Shown in pieces: positions 40,701-50,585 of a stretch of DNA of 64,000 bases. Source of the DNA: Lenzites betulinus. Lineage: Eukaryota > Basidiomycota > Agaricomycetes > Polyporales > Polyporaceae. Location: assembly GCA_022264855.1 (NCBI GenBank), contig JABYQU010000053.1, positions 124,001 to 188,000 of the forward strand, given 5' to 3'. The translations under genes were made by a program, and so were the position numbers. The notes below the pieces were generated by a model. It did not search any database and was not told the origin of the DNA. It saw only the letters and a list, made by a program, of their open reading frames with translations. Position 1 is the stretch's first letter, and each line of letters starts with the position of its first letter.

Positions 40701-41184
40701 GCTGTGTCATGCCGCTCTCTACAACCAACTCTGCAAGCTCCCATTCACCTCGACTAGCAAATGGCGCATGGGACGGTAGTCCTGCTTCATTGCGTGCTCG
40801 CTTGTGGGCCTGGAAAGTGGTTGGATGGTGGCCGTGCGCCTTTCCGGCATCGGGGAATGGATGCACAACTTTCACGCTCTCTGCCGCTGTCTTTCCAGTA
40901 CTTGAAGCTGGCTTGGAGCTCGTTTGTTGGCCATTCGTACGAGCATCGCTGGAGCCACTATCGTGCACGATGGGGGTGGGAGAGCTCTGGGAAGAGATGG
41001 TCTGTGGACGATCTCCTGCCTGGTTACGAGACTGGAGCGTGGGCGATGAGGTGCTCTGCAGAGCCTGACGGTGCGGACGTCCTCTGGCGTTGTGTTTGCA
41101 GACGAGCTTATGGCCAAAATGCCTTTCCAGAGAGTCCAGTCCTCTGAGTTTAGCGGTGCAATTCGGACAGTTCAGTGGTGCCAT
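37747..41184 (-). CDS. Plavaka-type DNA transposase, apparently intact
   Basis: Five exons (40669-41184, 40246-40614, 38555-40198, 38149-38497, 37747-38099) give 1076 residues with no stop or frameshift. An N-terminal C2H2 zinc finger (CPNCTAKLRGLDSLERHFGH) comes first. Then come FPDAGKAHGHHPTTFQAHK and DYSSYRDNSSFQKSIDSLPG. The transposase core has APVILASDKTQLSTLSGDKQ, WPVYLTVGNIDKDVRR, RAVALLGYLPVAKLECF, CPTCLVDRD, CIVPDLLHQLHKGVFKNHLV and FNIPKLHWLNHYI, followed by SCDGLSTEISERLHIDFAKR. The C-terminus has YVELYTPF and SDTVLDDCSSMYLNAFSDHH. These are marks of Plavaka transposases of Agaricomycetes, a RNase H-fold class. Introns are 47-57 bp. Its start faces the DUF6532 gene 249 bp away. 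Nothing broken is visible, so it may be active or recently inserted. Confidence 0.9.
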
Positions 41185-41433
41185 GGGTGTATAACAAGAA
41201 CCGGGATTCTCTAGTTATCGGAGCGTACAGTACACACTTGATTTAGTCTAGGTAAGGGGCAGCGCTTATGTAACGGTCAAATTCGCCACCTCACCATCGT
41301 CCAAACGAACTGAACGTTGGTAGACTACAATCTCAACACTTTCTTTCTGTCTTCAAGCTCCCTTCGCTTTCTCAATGTACGTCTGCTCATTTTAGTCCAA
41401 GTGCTACAGCTACTCAGCTTTCACCACTCAGAG
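41185..41433. promoter_or_regulatory. Short divergent spacer between Plavaka transposase and DUF6532 gene
   Basis: 249 bp between two diverging start codons. No TATA box stands out. The spacing suggests co-regulation of the two genes as parts of one mobile unit. Confidence 0.5.
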
Positions 41434-43826
41434 ATGGGCGGAGGGGGCACAAGGGGCCGGGGAGCCCGACCGTCTCGAGGGCGAAGGCAGCGGCCGAGTC
41501 ATGGGCGCAACACACCTCCCTCCATCCACGGAAAGGAGAACCAGCAGCTTAACGCGGATGAGCAAGACTCCATGGTGCAGGCGACTACCATCACCGAACA
41601 CGAGAACCGCCCTGATACTCGCCTGCGTCGATCAACCCGCCAACTTCAAGCCACACCAAACGCAGATCCAGGTTAGTGGACATCGTTCTATACAAAATTC
41701 TTACTCATATACTAGCAACAGCTCTTTTAGAGCGCATGCGCCCTGGACGAGTTCGACCAGCTTCGAACATGTCAGCTACGGTTGAGGATGATGAAGATGA
41801 CGGCGATCCAACAGCTGCTGAATTGCGGCGTGAGAGTGGTCTTGGCTCGGACGATGACGACTACGAAGTACCCCTCAGACAGCAAGCACGACGAGGACAG
41901 CAGGACAGCATTGGTGTGGGCATGACACAGCCAACTGAATCCCAGGCAACTTCAGGAGAAGTCCGCCGTGAGCATGCCGCCAACCGTGTCACCTCAGTGA
42001 GCACAAGCACGTCCTCATAATATAAAGACAACCTTATCAAATGTTAACAGATGTCCGCTACCATCCGTGAGCTCGAGACGCCAACGCAAATGCGTCCCGG
42101 CAGGTTCGATCGGCTTCTAGGCCCTCACCTTCACTCTATCCCTACGCCTCCTGCTGGGACTGGGATCCGCAACCTGATCAACCCCGCTCAGGTTCCTGCC
42201 CCACTCAGCCGCTCTAGTGCCCTCCCGTTGATGCATGACTCGCCACAGCATTTGCTGCATATTGAACCTCCATCTCTTTCCGCCTCGACGTCCACCTACC
42301 CTGCAGGGAGTCCCGCCTCTGGTGCCTTCAGTTCCGTCGGCTCCAAGCGTAGCGCCGATGTCGTGTCAGAGCCCTCTGATGAAGACCCTGCTTCGCGTCG
42401 GGCACGCAAGAAGGAGGCTGCAAACGCCGCACGTCTACGGTACAAGAGCTACAAGTACAACGCGGCCTTATATCGTGTGATGCGCAAGGCAGGCGATTTA
42501 CTTCAAGTTCATTTCGCAACTCAGATACCGTTTCCAGCCCCTGATGAGCGTGAAGACGCCGTCAATCAGATGTTCAACAAAGCGTGCGAGATTTTTGGGC
42601 AGGCCACAGACTTCTACACACTCTCTGATGACGATATCAAGCTGGTGCGTTCGCATCTTCCTTTTTGAATTGTTACACCCATCCTAATTGTTTCGCGCGA
42701 TGTTTTCAGTTGCGCATCGAAGATACAAATGTCCGATCACGCGTCAAGAAGGCCGCCGCAACCGCAGTCCCTAAAGCATATGGGCTGTATGCAGTCCCCA
42801 ACGCCAAACAGCTCCATGAGAACAGAGAACGTGTCAAGAGTCTCCTTACTGGGAGCGCCTTCCATTACGAGGTATGTGTATAGTTCTGGTATTGTTTTGC
42901 CGAATATCTGACATGCCTCCAGGACCCGCAGGAGCATGAGGGCCGCTTTCAACATCCAGTGATCGCCGAAATCATCTGGGACTCATTCTTTTCCCATGCA
43001 AACGCCCTCGGATGCCTGTATCAAGAGGATTTCGGCGCGATCCCACATGAATTGCTCGCGCTAACGCTCACCTGTGTAAGTCTAAGTTTGGGCAGTACCA
43101 CGCTTACCGTCACCTAGTAGCTAATGGGCTACAGATCCGCCATGTCCTCAAGTTATGGGAGACAGGTCGCAAGGTTGAAAAGCGATTCGCCGCCTCTCAG
43201 TACGAGGTATACGATCAGTATCTACAGGTTCTCGACCAGTATGACTCCGGCCCAATGCGGCGCTTCTGGGGCCTACATCGCCGAGAGGTCTTCAAGAAGG
43301 GCCTGTGAGTACCGTCCCTTCTATCGTTATAGCCTTATCGCTCACTTGACTGTATGCTCATACGACCAGGGAGATGTCTGGATGCTGCCTAGGTGACGAA
43401 GAGAGCGAAGCCGTCGTCCAGCAGGCAGCCGCTGATGAGCTTGATCGGGAGCTTGTACGTATGCAGGAACGCTTCGGCAGTGTTCCTATGGATTTCGACG
43501 ACTCCTGCGAAACCCAACCGCATTCAAGCACGCCACACGACCACAGCATGCCCAATAGCACTAGCAATACCTCGAACTTCGCACCAGCCCACTGTCAAGT
43601 CTCTGAACTTCGAGGCCACGGTCTCGACATCTTCGACCCAGATTACGACACCCTGGATGCGCACGACAAGGCTGCACTGTCTGAGGAAGACGATACCGAG
43701 GATATAGAGGGCGCAGAAGGTGCGCGGCCTCCACGCCATGGTGTGCGACCTCGTTTGCGCAACGAACATACCATTGAAGATAGCGACGGTGCCGGTATCC
43801 CCGCCGAGCCTGCTGCGTCGACTTAA
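41434..43826 (+). CDS. DUF6532-domain protein, partner gene of the Plavaka transposase
   Basis: Seven exons join in frame (for example VTS to MSATIRE, IKL to LRIEDTN, LTC to IRHVLK, GL to EMSGCC). The N-terminus is Gly/Arg-rich and basic (GGGTRGRGARPSRGRRQR), then acidic and low complexity. The conserved domain spans LSDDDIKLLRIEDTNVRSRV, AYGLYAVPNAKQLHENRERV, HPVIAEIIWDSFFSHANALG, IPHELLALTLTCIRHVLKLW and FAASQYEVYDQYLQVLDQYD. This fits DUF6532, common in mushroom genomes and of unknown role. The C-terminus is acidic. The start, ATG at 41434, is the first in frame before the basic region. Head-to-head placement with an intact transposase and flanking motifs suggest it travels with the transposon, perhaps as a DNA-binding or regulatory accessory. 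That is inference. Confidence 0.8.
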
Positions 43827-44237
43827 CGGTGAGTATCCGATGTTAGCCTCTTGTATGAGGCAACCACATTCAAGTTCTTGATCACGTTGCTGACCGCGGC
43901 TTTTCCAGCGCTGCGTAACGTGCTCATCTCCCTGATTCCTTACATACTTTCCTAATCACTCATCCACAACCTTCGCTGTACACTCACAATCCTTCTAACC
44001 ATACTTTACATCCCTGATTATACCGCGTCGTTGTACATAGTCACAAAGCAACATAATGCACAAGTGATCAGAGCACTACCTAGGCCGTCGTTGAAATTAC
44101 AGTCTACCAGTAGTACCATGGCCCCAGCGGTTGGACTCGGAATATATCCAAAGTTAGACATCACTCGTGCGCTGACATTCCGTCACTTGTATAGATGATA
44201 TGTTTAACGGGTCCGTAGCGACATATACTGTTAACAA

Positions 44238-44302
44238 GGCTCTGCACCCAGTCGGCCAGAGCACGCCGTTTCTAGATAGAGTCAAGGCCCTCTGGATAGA
44301 GA
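44238..44302. repeat. Candidate right terminal motifs of the Plavaka/DUF6532 unit
   Basis: On the minus strand this reads TCTCTATCCAGAGG (44289-44302) and GGCCGACTGGGTGCAGAGCC (44238-44257). The first differs from the left-edge motif in one of 14 bases; the second differs by two substitutions and a 2-base gap. Confidence 0.4.
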
Positions 44303-44483
44303 AACATTGATCCGGCCCGATACAACTGGATCAAGCGAACTCTGTATATTCAGGGGGATTTCCGGCGCTCCATTGCTCTGTATGGTACTGTATAGCCCGG
44401 ATAGTCGGGGCGCTGATTCCTGATGCAGTTGCATATATGCACACAGGTCCCTTCGGAAAACGCCCACACAGGGCACATATCAT

Positions 44484-45198
44484 ACTATCATGGACCGGGA
44501 GTTCGGACGGGACCCAGTGTTCGGACATTCCGCTAAAAGTACCCCTTCCTGGTCTCCAATAACCTTGAAATTTTGCAGTATGATACATCTGTGTCTCATG
44601 TACCACCTCTAAAAATCTCGAGAGGTTTTGGTTACGGGAAGGGTACGATCTTTAGCAGACAAAGCGACGAGGTGGGGTTTCTGGACGTGCGCACACGGGC
44701 GTTCTCCGATACCCCTTCAGCGGTACCTGCCAAATTGTCTGGGTGTGTAACAAGTAGCTTCAATAGTGTCATACATAATTCTCCGACGTTTTCCGGCTGC
44801 TGGACGGACGGATAATTGAGTGGTGAAGGGGTCGACCGTACAAAGCGTGACATTCGCACTGCGGCTATTGCTATTTTCTAACTCCGACTATGCACGCGAA
44901 GGATGGCCCGGCTGAGGAGGGCGTTCGGTGCATCGGAGTATCAATTCGGCAACGGCTAGCGCCGTGACTTTGCGTTACTCAACTGCATCACAATGTCCGA
45001 ACACTGGTACCCTCTCACTTGTCAGGCTCTAGTTTGCGTGAATCTTCATACATCCTCTTCAAAACGTGTACAGCGGTAGAGGCACATATGAAGAATCATC
45101 ATGCGAGGTTTCATGATTATCGGTGGGGAAGGCAAGGAGATATACATTGTGCACTGAGAGGTACCTTCAGGCCGTCCGAACTCCCGATCCATGATAGT
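44484..45198. mobile_element. Inverted-repeat element relic
   Basis: 44484-44510 and the reverse complement of 45172-45198 match at 26 of 27 positions (ACTATCATGG, one mismatch, then CGGGAGTTCGGACGG). A nested 15-base inverted match, CAGTGTTCGGACATT, links about 44515 and 44996. The interior has no ORF of note. This suggests a decayed non-autonomous DNA element, possibly rearranged. No clear target duplication was found. Confidence 0.5.
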
Positions 45199-46506
45199 AA
45201 GGTGCTATGCAGTGTTTGACAATTCGCGGGCTTCATGGCCTGTATGAGAACATGACGATAGATAAGAAGCAAGAGTAGCGCCGTCGCCCACAATCTGAGT
45301 TCGTACCTGCAAGACTAGTGTTGCTGCGGGGTCACGGGATTCCACAGCCCTCAGTCGTGAAATTGACGAAGGCGGCTAGAGGCGGTTATTAGACATGCAC
45401 AGGCAGCACAGCCCGCCAGAGACCGCCTTGCCCGGACGACGGAGCGCCGCAGCCTGCAATGGATGGTGGTGGGCAAGGTATATAAGATTTGGGCGGCAGG
45501 TTGGTATGTGCGTACCTCTTTCATGCTTGCGACGTACTGCCACTACTCTTGTTTCGACGCGGCGTTTTTGGATTTCATCGTTGGACCTGACACCCTTTGA
45601 CGCTCCCGGGCAGTGTAGACCCCCGTTCCACAGGTGAGTACCAGTCCCTCTGGTCACAACGTTTTACAATGCACCCGAGGGATACCTTGTTTGCGATAGA
45701 ATATTTGGGGTCGCATAGCTTAGCGGCTGGCCAGCCGCGAGACAGTGTGTCCATGGACACCAAGAACAAGAACAATGAGCTCGCGGGTATCCGGCGTCAA
45801 TAACAAGGCAACAAGGCGAGAACGCGCAAGATAGACAGCCGCAGTTTACGAGAAAGCCGCCAGAACTGTCCGGGTCACTCTGACGAGCTAAGGCGGTGTC
45901 GTACCGGGTGGCTTCGACGTTCGCACGTTCCGGGCGCAAGAGTTCTTTGTTCGGCCATTCAAGACCATAAGCAGCGCTTATACGCTGTAAGATCATATAA
46001 GTTTGTCGGTGTCGACAGGAGGCAACAGCAGGGCAACTTCTGACCTATCCAAGCAGAAGAAGGTAACAGATGGATCGTCCTGAGGATCGTCAGCCGTCGT
46101 TGTTCGGGTTCAACCAGTTGGCAGCCGCACACGGGCCAAAAAGCTAAGGCTTGAAGCTTGAAACTTCGGCCTTCAAGGCTGCGGCTTACGTAGCCCGACT
46201 GCGATGTGCAAATCGTGTTTTGGACGCGCTGTTTGACACGGCGGACGTCAAATCCGTTATGAGACCATCGCTAACCTGGTCCTAACTGGAGACAGTGGGC
46301 GCGCACTGCGCGTCCCCAAGGCTCGAGAACACCATGTGGCCAACAGCGAAAATGCGATGTTCAACCAGTGCAGGCGACGAGATGGTGCTTCTAGATGGCT
46401 AAGTGAAGCACAGTGCCGCGGCCGGCGAGGACAGATGAACTTCTGCGGGAGCATGGCCGTCGCGAACGGCAAGGAGTCGCGCCAGTGTTCTAATTATTGT
46501 GCCGCT

Positions 46507-46514
46507 TATATAAG
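46507..46514 (+). promoter_or_regulatory. TATA box of the GPI-anchored protein gene
   Basis: TATATAAG lies about 30-150 bp before the candidate translation starts of the downstream gene. Confidence 0.6.
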
Positions 46515-46544
46515 GGACGGCCGCCCCTTCGTCGCCCGATTCGG

Positions 46545-48010
46545 ATGCGTCCAATTTCCGGCTTGCTCTCGACCATCGCGCCGCCTCCCCGTTCTCCTTC
46601 CTTCCCTCGCTACGTTCTTTACTCCACCTTGTTCAGAGCCGTGTATGCCAGTCAGCATGGCCTCTTCAGCCTCTATGCTCCTCTATCTCCTCTGCACCCC
46701 GCCCTCACGCTCGCGCTCGCCTCGCGTGAACATGTCCGCGCTCCGAGTCCTCTCTGGCGGAGAGCCCGGAACGTCCCTGCGCAGGGCTTCTATGATCCTA
46801 CAGCAAATGGTGGGACGCTGCTAACGGTACGTGTCCATGTGGTTATGAGGGGATAATGGGGCTGAGCGCCTGACGCAGATCGCACCCAACACCGGCGGCC
46901 TTGGAGAGCCGCTGAACGTCATCCTTTCCGCCAACTCAGACGCGGACGTTCTCGTCGACCAAGAGGACGCGGGCGGTCTGCGCAACTACTTTTTGTGAGT
47001 GCCCTCTGCCTTGTGGTTACCGCCTTATCCGGAACGTCGTCCCAGGTCTGTCGGTTTCGCCGCGGAATGTTTGGGTCAACACGCCGGAGACCCTCAGACA
47101 GCCAACTTGGGCGACGGAAATGGTCAAGGCAAGTCGTAACTCCAAGCCAACTCCATTCCAGTATCCTGACCCAACGTTCAGTGAACGAGACGTCCGAGCT
47201 AAGGTGGGACTATGGCGATCCTGAACTCGGCACGTGCCAAGAAACCATCAAGGGCGGCAACCACTTCCGCTACTGGGTGCAAGATGGCAGCCAGGCAGAC
47301 AGGTTGGTGGTTCATCGTCCTTGGGAGCTATGTATGTGCTGACCTGTCGTAGTGGTGCCTACTTCATGGCTACGTCCTACGAGCTGCCCATACAGAGTAA
47401 GTCCTGCTTCTGTTTTCCCGATAAGTCCGCGAGACCAACATTGGTTACAGTGGGCCATGACATTGTGGTCAACGGGTAAGTGCATACGTACTATTCTAGT
47501 GCTCGTGGAACTCACGTTATATCTATAGGTACAACCTCGGCCGGTGAGCACTACTTCGGCGTTCACTTCGGCTACACGGCTTAACCCAAATTTCCTTCAG
47601 CGATTGGCTAGTAGGAAACGCAACGGCGCAAACGTCGCTCATACCCACAGGGAACGTCACGAATGGAACGACGTACTCCGGGCAGACTTCGTTCGGCGGC
47701 TACACTTACAAGACGGATGCGCTTTATCTGTCTGGGATTGCCTCCAACTCAAGTGCAGGCGTGAACCACGACCAGAGCGTCGGCACCGCCAACTCGCCCG
47801 CCGTCGACGGCCTCGTAGCCGTTCTGACCGTGAGCATCACGTCAAGACCCGTGCAGTCATCGTACGTCCCACACCGTCCTCGGGCCGCCGAATCCCTGCT
47901 GACAGTGTTTGATGACCGACATCAGTGGTGCACTGCACTTGCTGCCAGCACCGTCATGGCCACTCGCGGCGGTAGTCCTTGCCACGCTCGCGCTATCATT
48001 ATCAGCTTAG
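46545..48010 (+). CDS. Secreted, GPI-anchored basidiomycete surface protein
   Basis: Well-supported exons: up to 46826, 46879-46994, 47046-47128, 47182-47302, 47353-47396, 47451-47475, 47529-47543 (15 nt), 47601-47861 and 47926-48010. They read GFYDPTANGGTLLT, APNTGGLGEPLNVILSANSD, SVGFAAECLGQHAGD, LRWDYGDPELGTCQETIKGG, NHFRYWVQDG, AYFMATSYELP, GNVTNGTTYSGQ and NSSAGVNHDQSVGTANSPAV. The C-terminus is a hydrophobic tail after SSG (WPLAAVVLATLALSLSA), a GPI-attachment signal. N-glycosylation sites NAT, NVT, NGT and NSS are present. The intron at 47129 has a GC donor. The start is unresolved: ATG 46545 is in frame but has no good signal peptide; ATG 46658 would need an extra intron ending at 46787 or nearby. 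Function unknown. Confidence 0.75.
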
Positions 48011-50559
48011 ACCGTCCCCGTTCCCCTACGACCTCCCCGTTGTTGCCTACTGTCGACCAGCCGGCCCCCACTGTACAAAAGGAACTTAGAAGTCCCCGGA
48101 CCGCACCCATCGGACAGGCTTCCACTCGCTCTCGCTTTTCCCGTTCATGTTCATGGATCGTTCCCCAGCACAGCTACCCGCCCTTATTCCTACCTACCCT
48201 TACCCTTCTTCTGCTTATACCCGACTCCGGACACTTGACCGACGGGCTTTATCCCCTCCCCATCCAGACTCCCCGTGCGCTACCCGTTCGCGCTTGCTTG
48301 CCTTGCTCGTTCTCACCACTACCGCTATTTGCACCGCTTTACGACCTCTCACGACGCGACTGACCGGCTGCCAGTGTGTACCATTTAGCGCCTATGGCTA
48401 TTCTTGTGAAGCCCACCTTTACGACATGCTTTGTGCGGCTGCTCGTAGACGTTCGGACCCTGCGCCTGCGGGATTACGGGATCGGTTGCGCGCGAAGCGC
48501 GGCGCCGATCCCGGGTCATGAGGATGTCGAAGAGTTCCGTAGGTGTGAGGTACGGTTTCATGAGGCTTCTATCCACCGGTGCAATGTACACACTCGTGTC
48601 GGCATCCCGCTAGGATTGGGATGAGCATGGAAGGTAAGTGCAGGTTAGTGTCTATCTGTACCTTCGAGCTGTAGGTACTCGCCACGATGTGCTCTCCTGA
48701 CTCGTCCGTATGTTCTTCGCTGTGTTTCAAGCAATGTTGACAGAACGCTATTCTTAGGTGATCCCGCCCATAACATCTATTTCGAACATCGCACGCAGCT
48801 TTCCTCAGCGCTGCGCCAGGCACACACGTACACGCGCCGTGGTGCACCCAGTCCAAGCTCACCTTCCGCACAACTTTGCACCCAGCGAGCCCGGTAGGCC
48901 GTGGCCAGCGGAGCCAGACGACGTCAAGGGCCTTCATAAGATGGTGCCATCCCAGGCGAGCTCCAATCGCCGCTCACCGCTGGACAGCCGGCTTGGATAG
49001 AACGTTCGAACGTAACAAAGGTATACGCGCAGCGCAGCGGATGTGCAGTCATACCTAGTCAGCGCCGGGGATCGATCTCGGACTTGCGTTCGAGCTGAAT
49101 AACGATGCCGTCGACCGACGGTGGTGAGCCAATGGTAGTGGTACGGAGGTGTGCGTTGGCCCGCTCCGTCGCGCTTTTCGGGGAGCCCCGGAGAAGGTTC
49201 AGAGAGGACCCAAGGACTTACGGTTTGCGCTGGCGCCAGCGTAAAACAACAAGGTCCACTTTACCCTTCCAAGAGCGCCGGAAGAGTACCGCGCCAGTGG
49301 TTATATTGTACCGGTTATACAGTGGCGATCCCGAAGGTAGCACGGCGGGCATTAGACCATTGCGGATAGGCCAAAATGGGTCCCAAAGTCGAGACAAGAG
49401 GTTAACTCCTCGACCACTTTTGTATGCTTTTTGCACCGGCGAACAGGTTTGGTTACGTCCGGCTTTTGTCCGATTTTGCTCACGTCAGATAGCTAACAAT
49501 TTCCCCCTATGTTGTCCGGGAGCGGTTTCGATTGATAGTTAAACTACTAATTCCATTTTGTCCGGGATGCAAACAAAGGTTAACAAACGCTCTCCTTTTT
49601 CGACGAATCTTTGCCATTATACTTGTTAGACGCTCTCAAATAAAAACCTGTACACACCTTTCGGCCGGCTTTTGAAACCGATCAGTGCTTTTTCCACTGG
49701 TCCCATTTGTGCACCGGACAAAAGCGGGTTTCAACTTATCCTGTTGTCTGCCTTTCAGCGCAATTTTCGGCTGTCGTTTGTTAAAATATGAATGATGGTC
49801 GAAAAGGGAGTAAAATGGAGAAACCAGATAAACTTTCACAGGACACAAAATGGTATTCCAAACGCGCCAAAACTTTTCCTCTTGTCTCGACTTTTGTACC
49901 CATTTTAGCCTATCCGCAATCGCCTAGTGCCCGCCGTGTAAGGTACAAGTGCCGGCCGCAGACGTTAACGGCTCGGGAAGTCCAGAACGGGACGCGGGAT
50001 GCTGCGACTGTCTAGACGCGAGTCTCTCCGTGCACGCACCCTGAGCTTTCTCAGAGCGCGCAACATGCGCTGGCGGATATTACTGGCTGGCACCGCCTAC
50101 AGCGGGAGAGAGATGATTTGCGAAGATCAGTGGGAGGCTGAGAGACGGCCGGGACCGCACTGGGTGTGGGCGCCAGTAGAGGGCCTGGACTGGGGACTGG
50201 CCTAGAGCAACGGTGATTGAGTGTGCGCGAGGGCGTCGGCAGGGGTGCTTGGGACGCTGCAGGATGGTTTGGTGAGCTTGAATGTGCATTGTGGGCGATG
50301 GTTGGGACGGATTTGACGTGGCTGGTAGCGGGCGAGAGGGAGGAGGTCAAGTGGTCGAGGAAAGGGATCGGGACGGAGCTGAGATTGGGATCGTCGCGGA
50401 GAGGGATCTAATCTAATCTAAGGGGCGGAACGTCATGGAGTACTGGACAGACCGAGGCTGGGCAACTTCCTCGACTCGCAGCTCTAGTCCGTTGGTCTCC
50501 GCCCTTCCTTATCCCTCCATCGCCCATCGCGCCTTTCGCCGCCTCCGATCTCTGCCTCC
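48011..50559. other. Gene-poor region containing an inverted-repeat element
   Basis: Apart from the element at 49342-49938, only short unsupported open readings occur, the longest a 122-codon minus-strand one at 48569-48937 with no recognised domain. The last part is the pyruvate decarboxylase promoter. Confidence 0.45.
49342..49938. mobile_element. Non-autonomous inverted-repeat element (about 0.6 kb)
   Basis: The ends are long imperfect inverted repeats. From the left: CACGGCGGGCATTAG, then TTGCGGATAGGCCAAAATGG, then AAAGTCGAGACAAGAGG. The right end, reverse-complemented, reads CACGGCGGGCACTAG, then TTGCGGATAGGCTAAAATGG, then AAAGTCGAGACAAGAGG. The pairing runs about 55 bp. AAGGTA occurs just outside both ends, a possible 6-bp target duplication. 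The interior is AT-richer than its surroundings and has no transposase. Class unclear. Confidence 0.75.
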
Positions 50560-50567
50560 TATATAAA
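50560..50567 (+). promoter_or_regulatory. TATA box of the pyruvate decarboxylase gene
   Basis: A perfect TATATAAA only 19 bp before the first in-frame ATG (50586) and 76 bp before the next (50643). The short distance favours translation from 50643. Confidence 0.75.
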
Positions 50568-50585
50568 CCCGAGCCCGCTCGCCAC

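Larger units (their letters stand above)
43827..46544. other. Gene-poor region with inverted repeats
   Basis: After the DUF6532 stop the region contains the candidate right edge of the Plavaka unit (44238-44302), an inverted-repeat relic (44484-45198), a hairpin near 44600 and a TATA-like TATATAAG at about 45479 with no recognisable gene after it. Only short open readings exist. Confidence 0.5.

Noticed and set aside
45478..45640. TATA-like box followed by a short ORF and a GTGAGT donor
   Set aside because: No coding sequence of recognisable type follows; a decayed gene is possible but cannot be supported.
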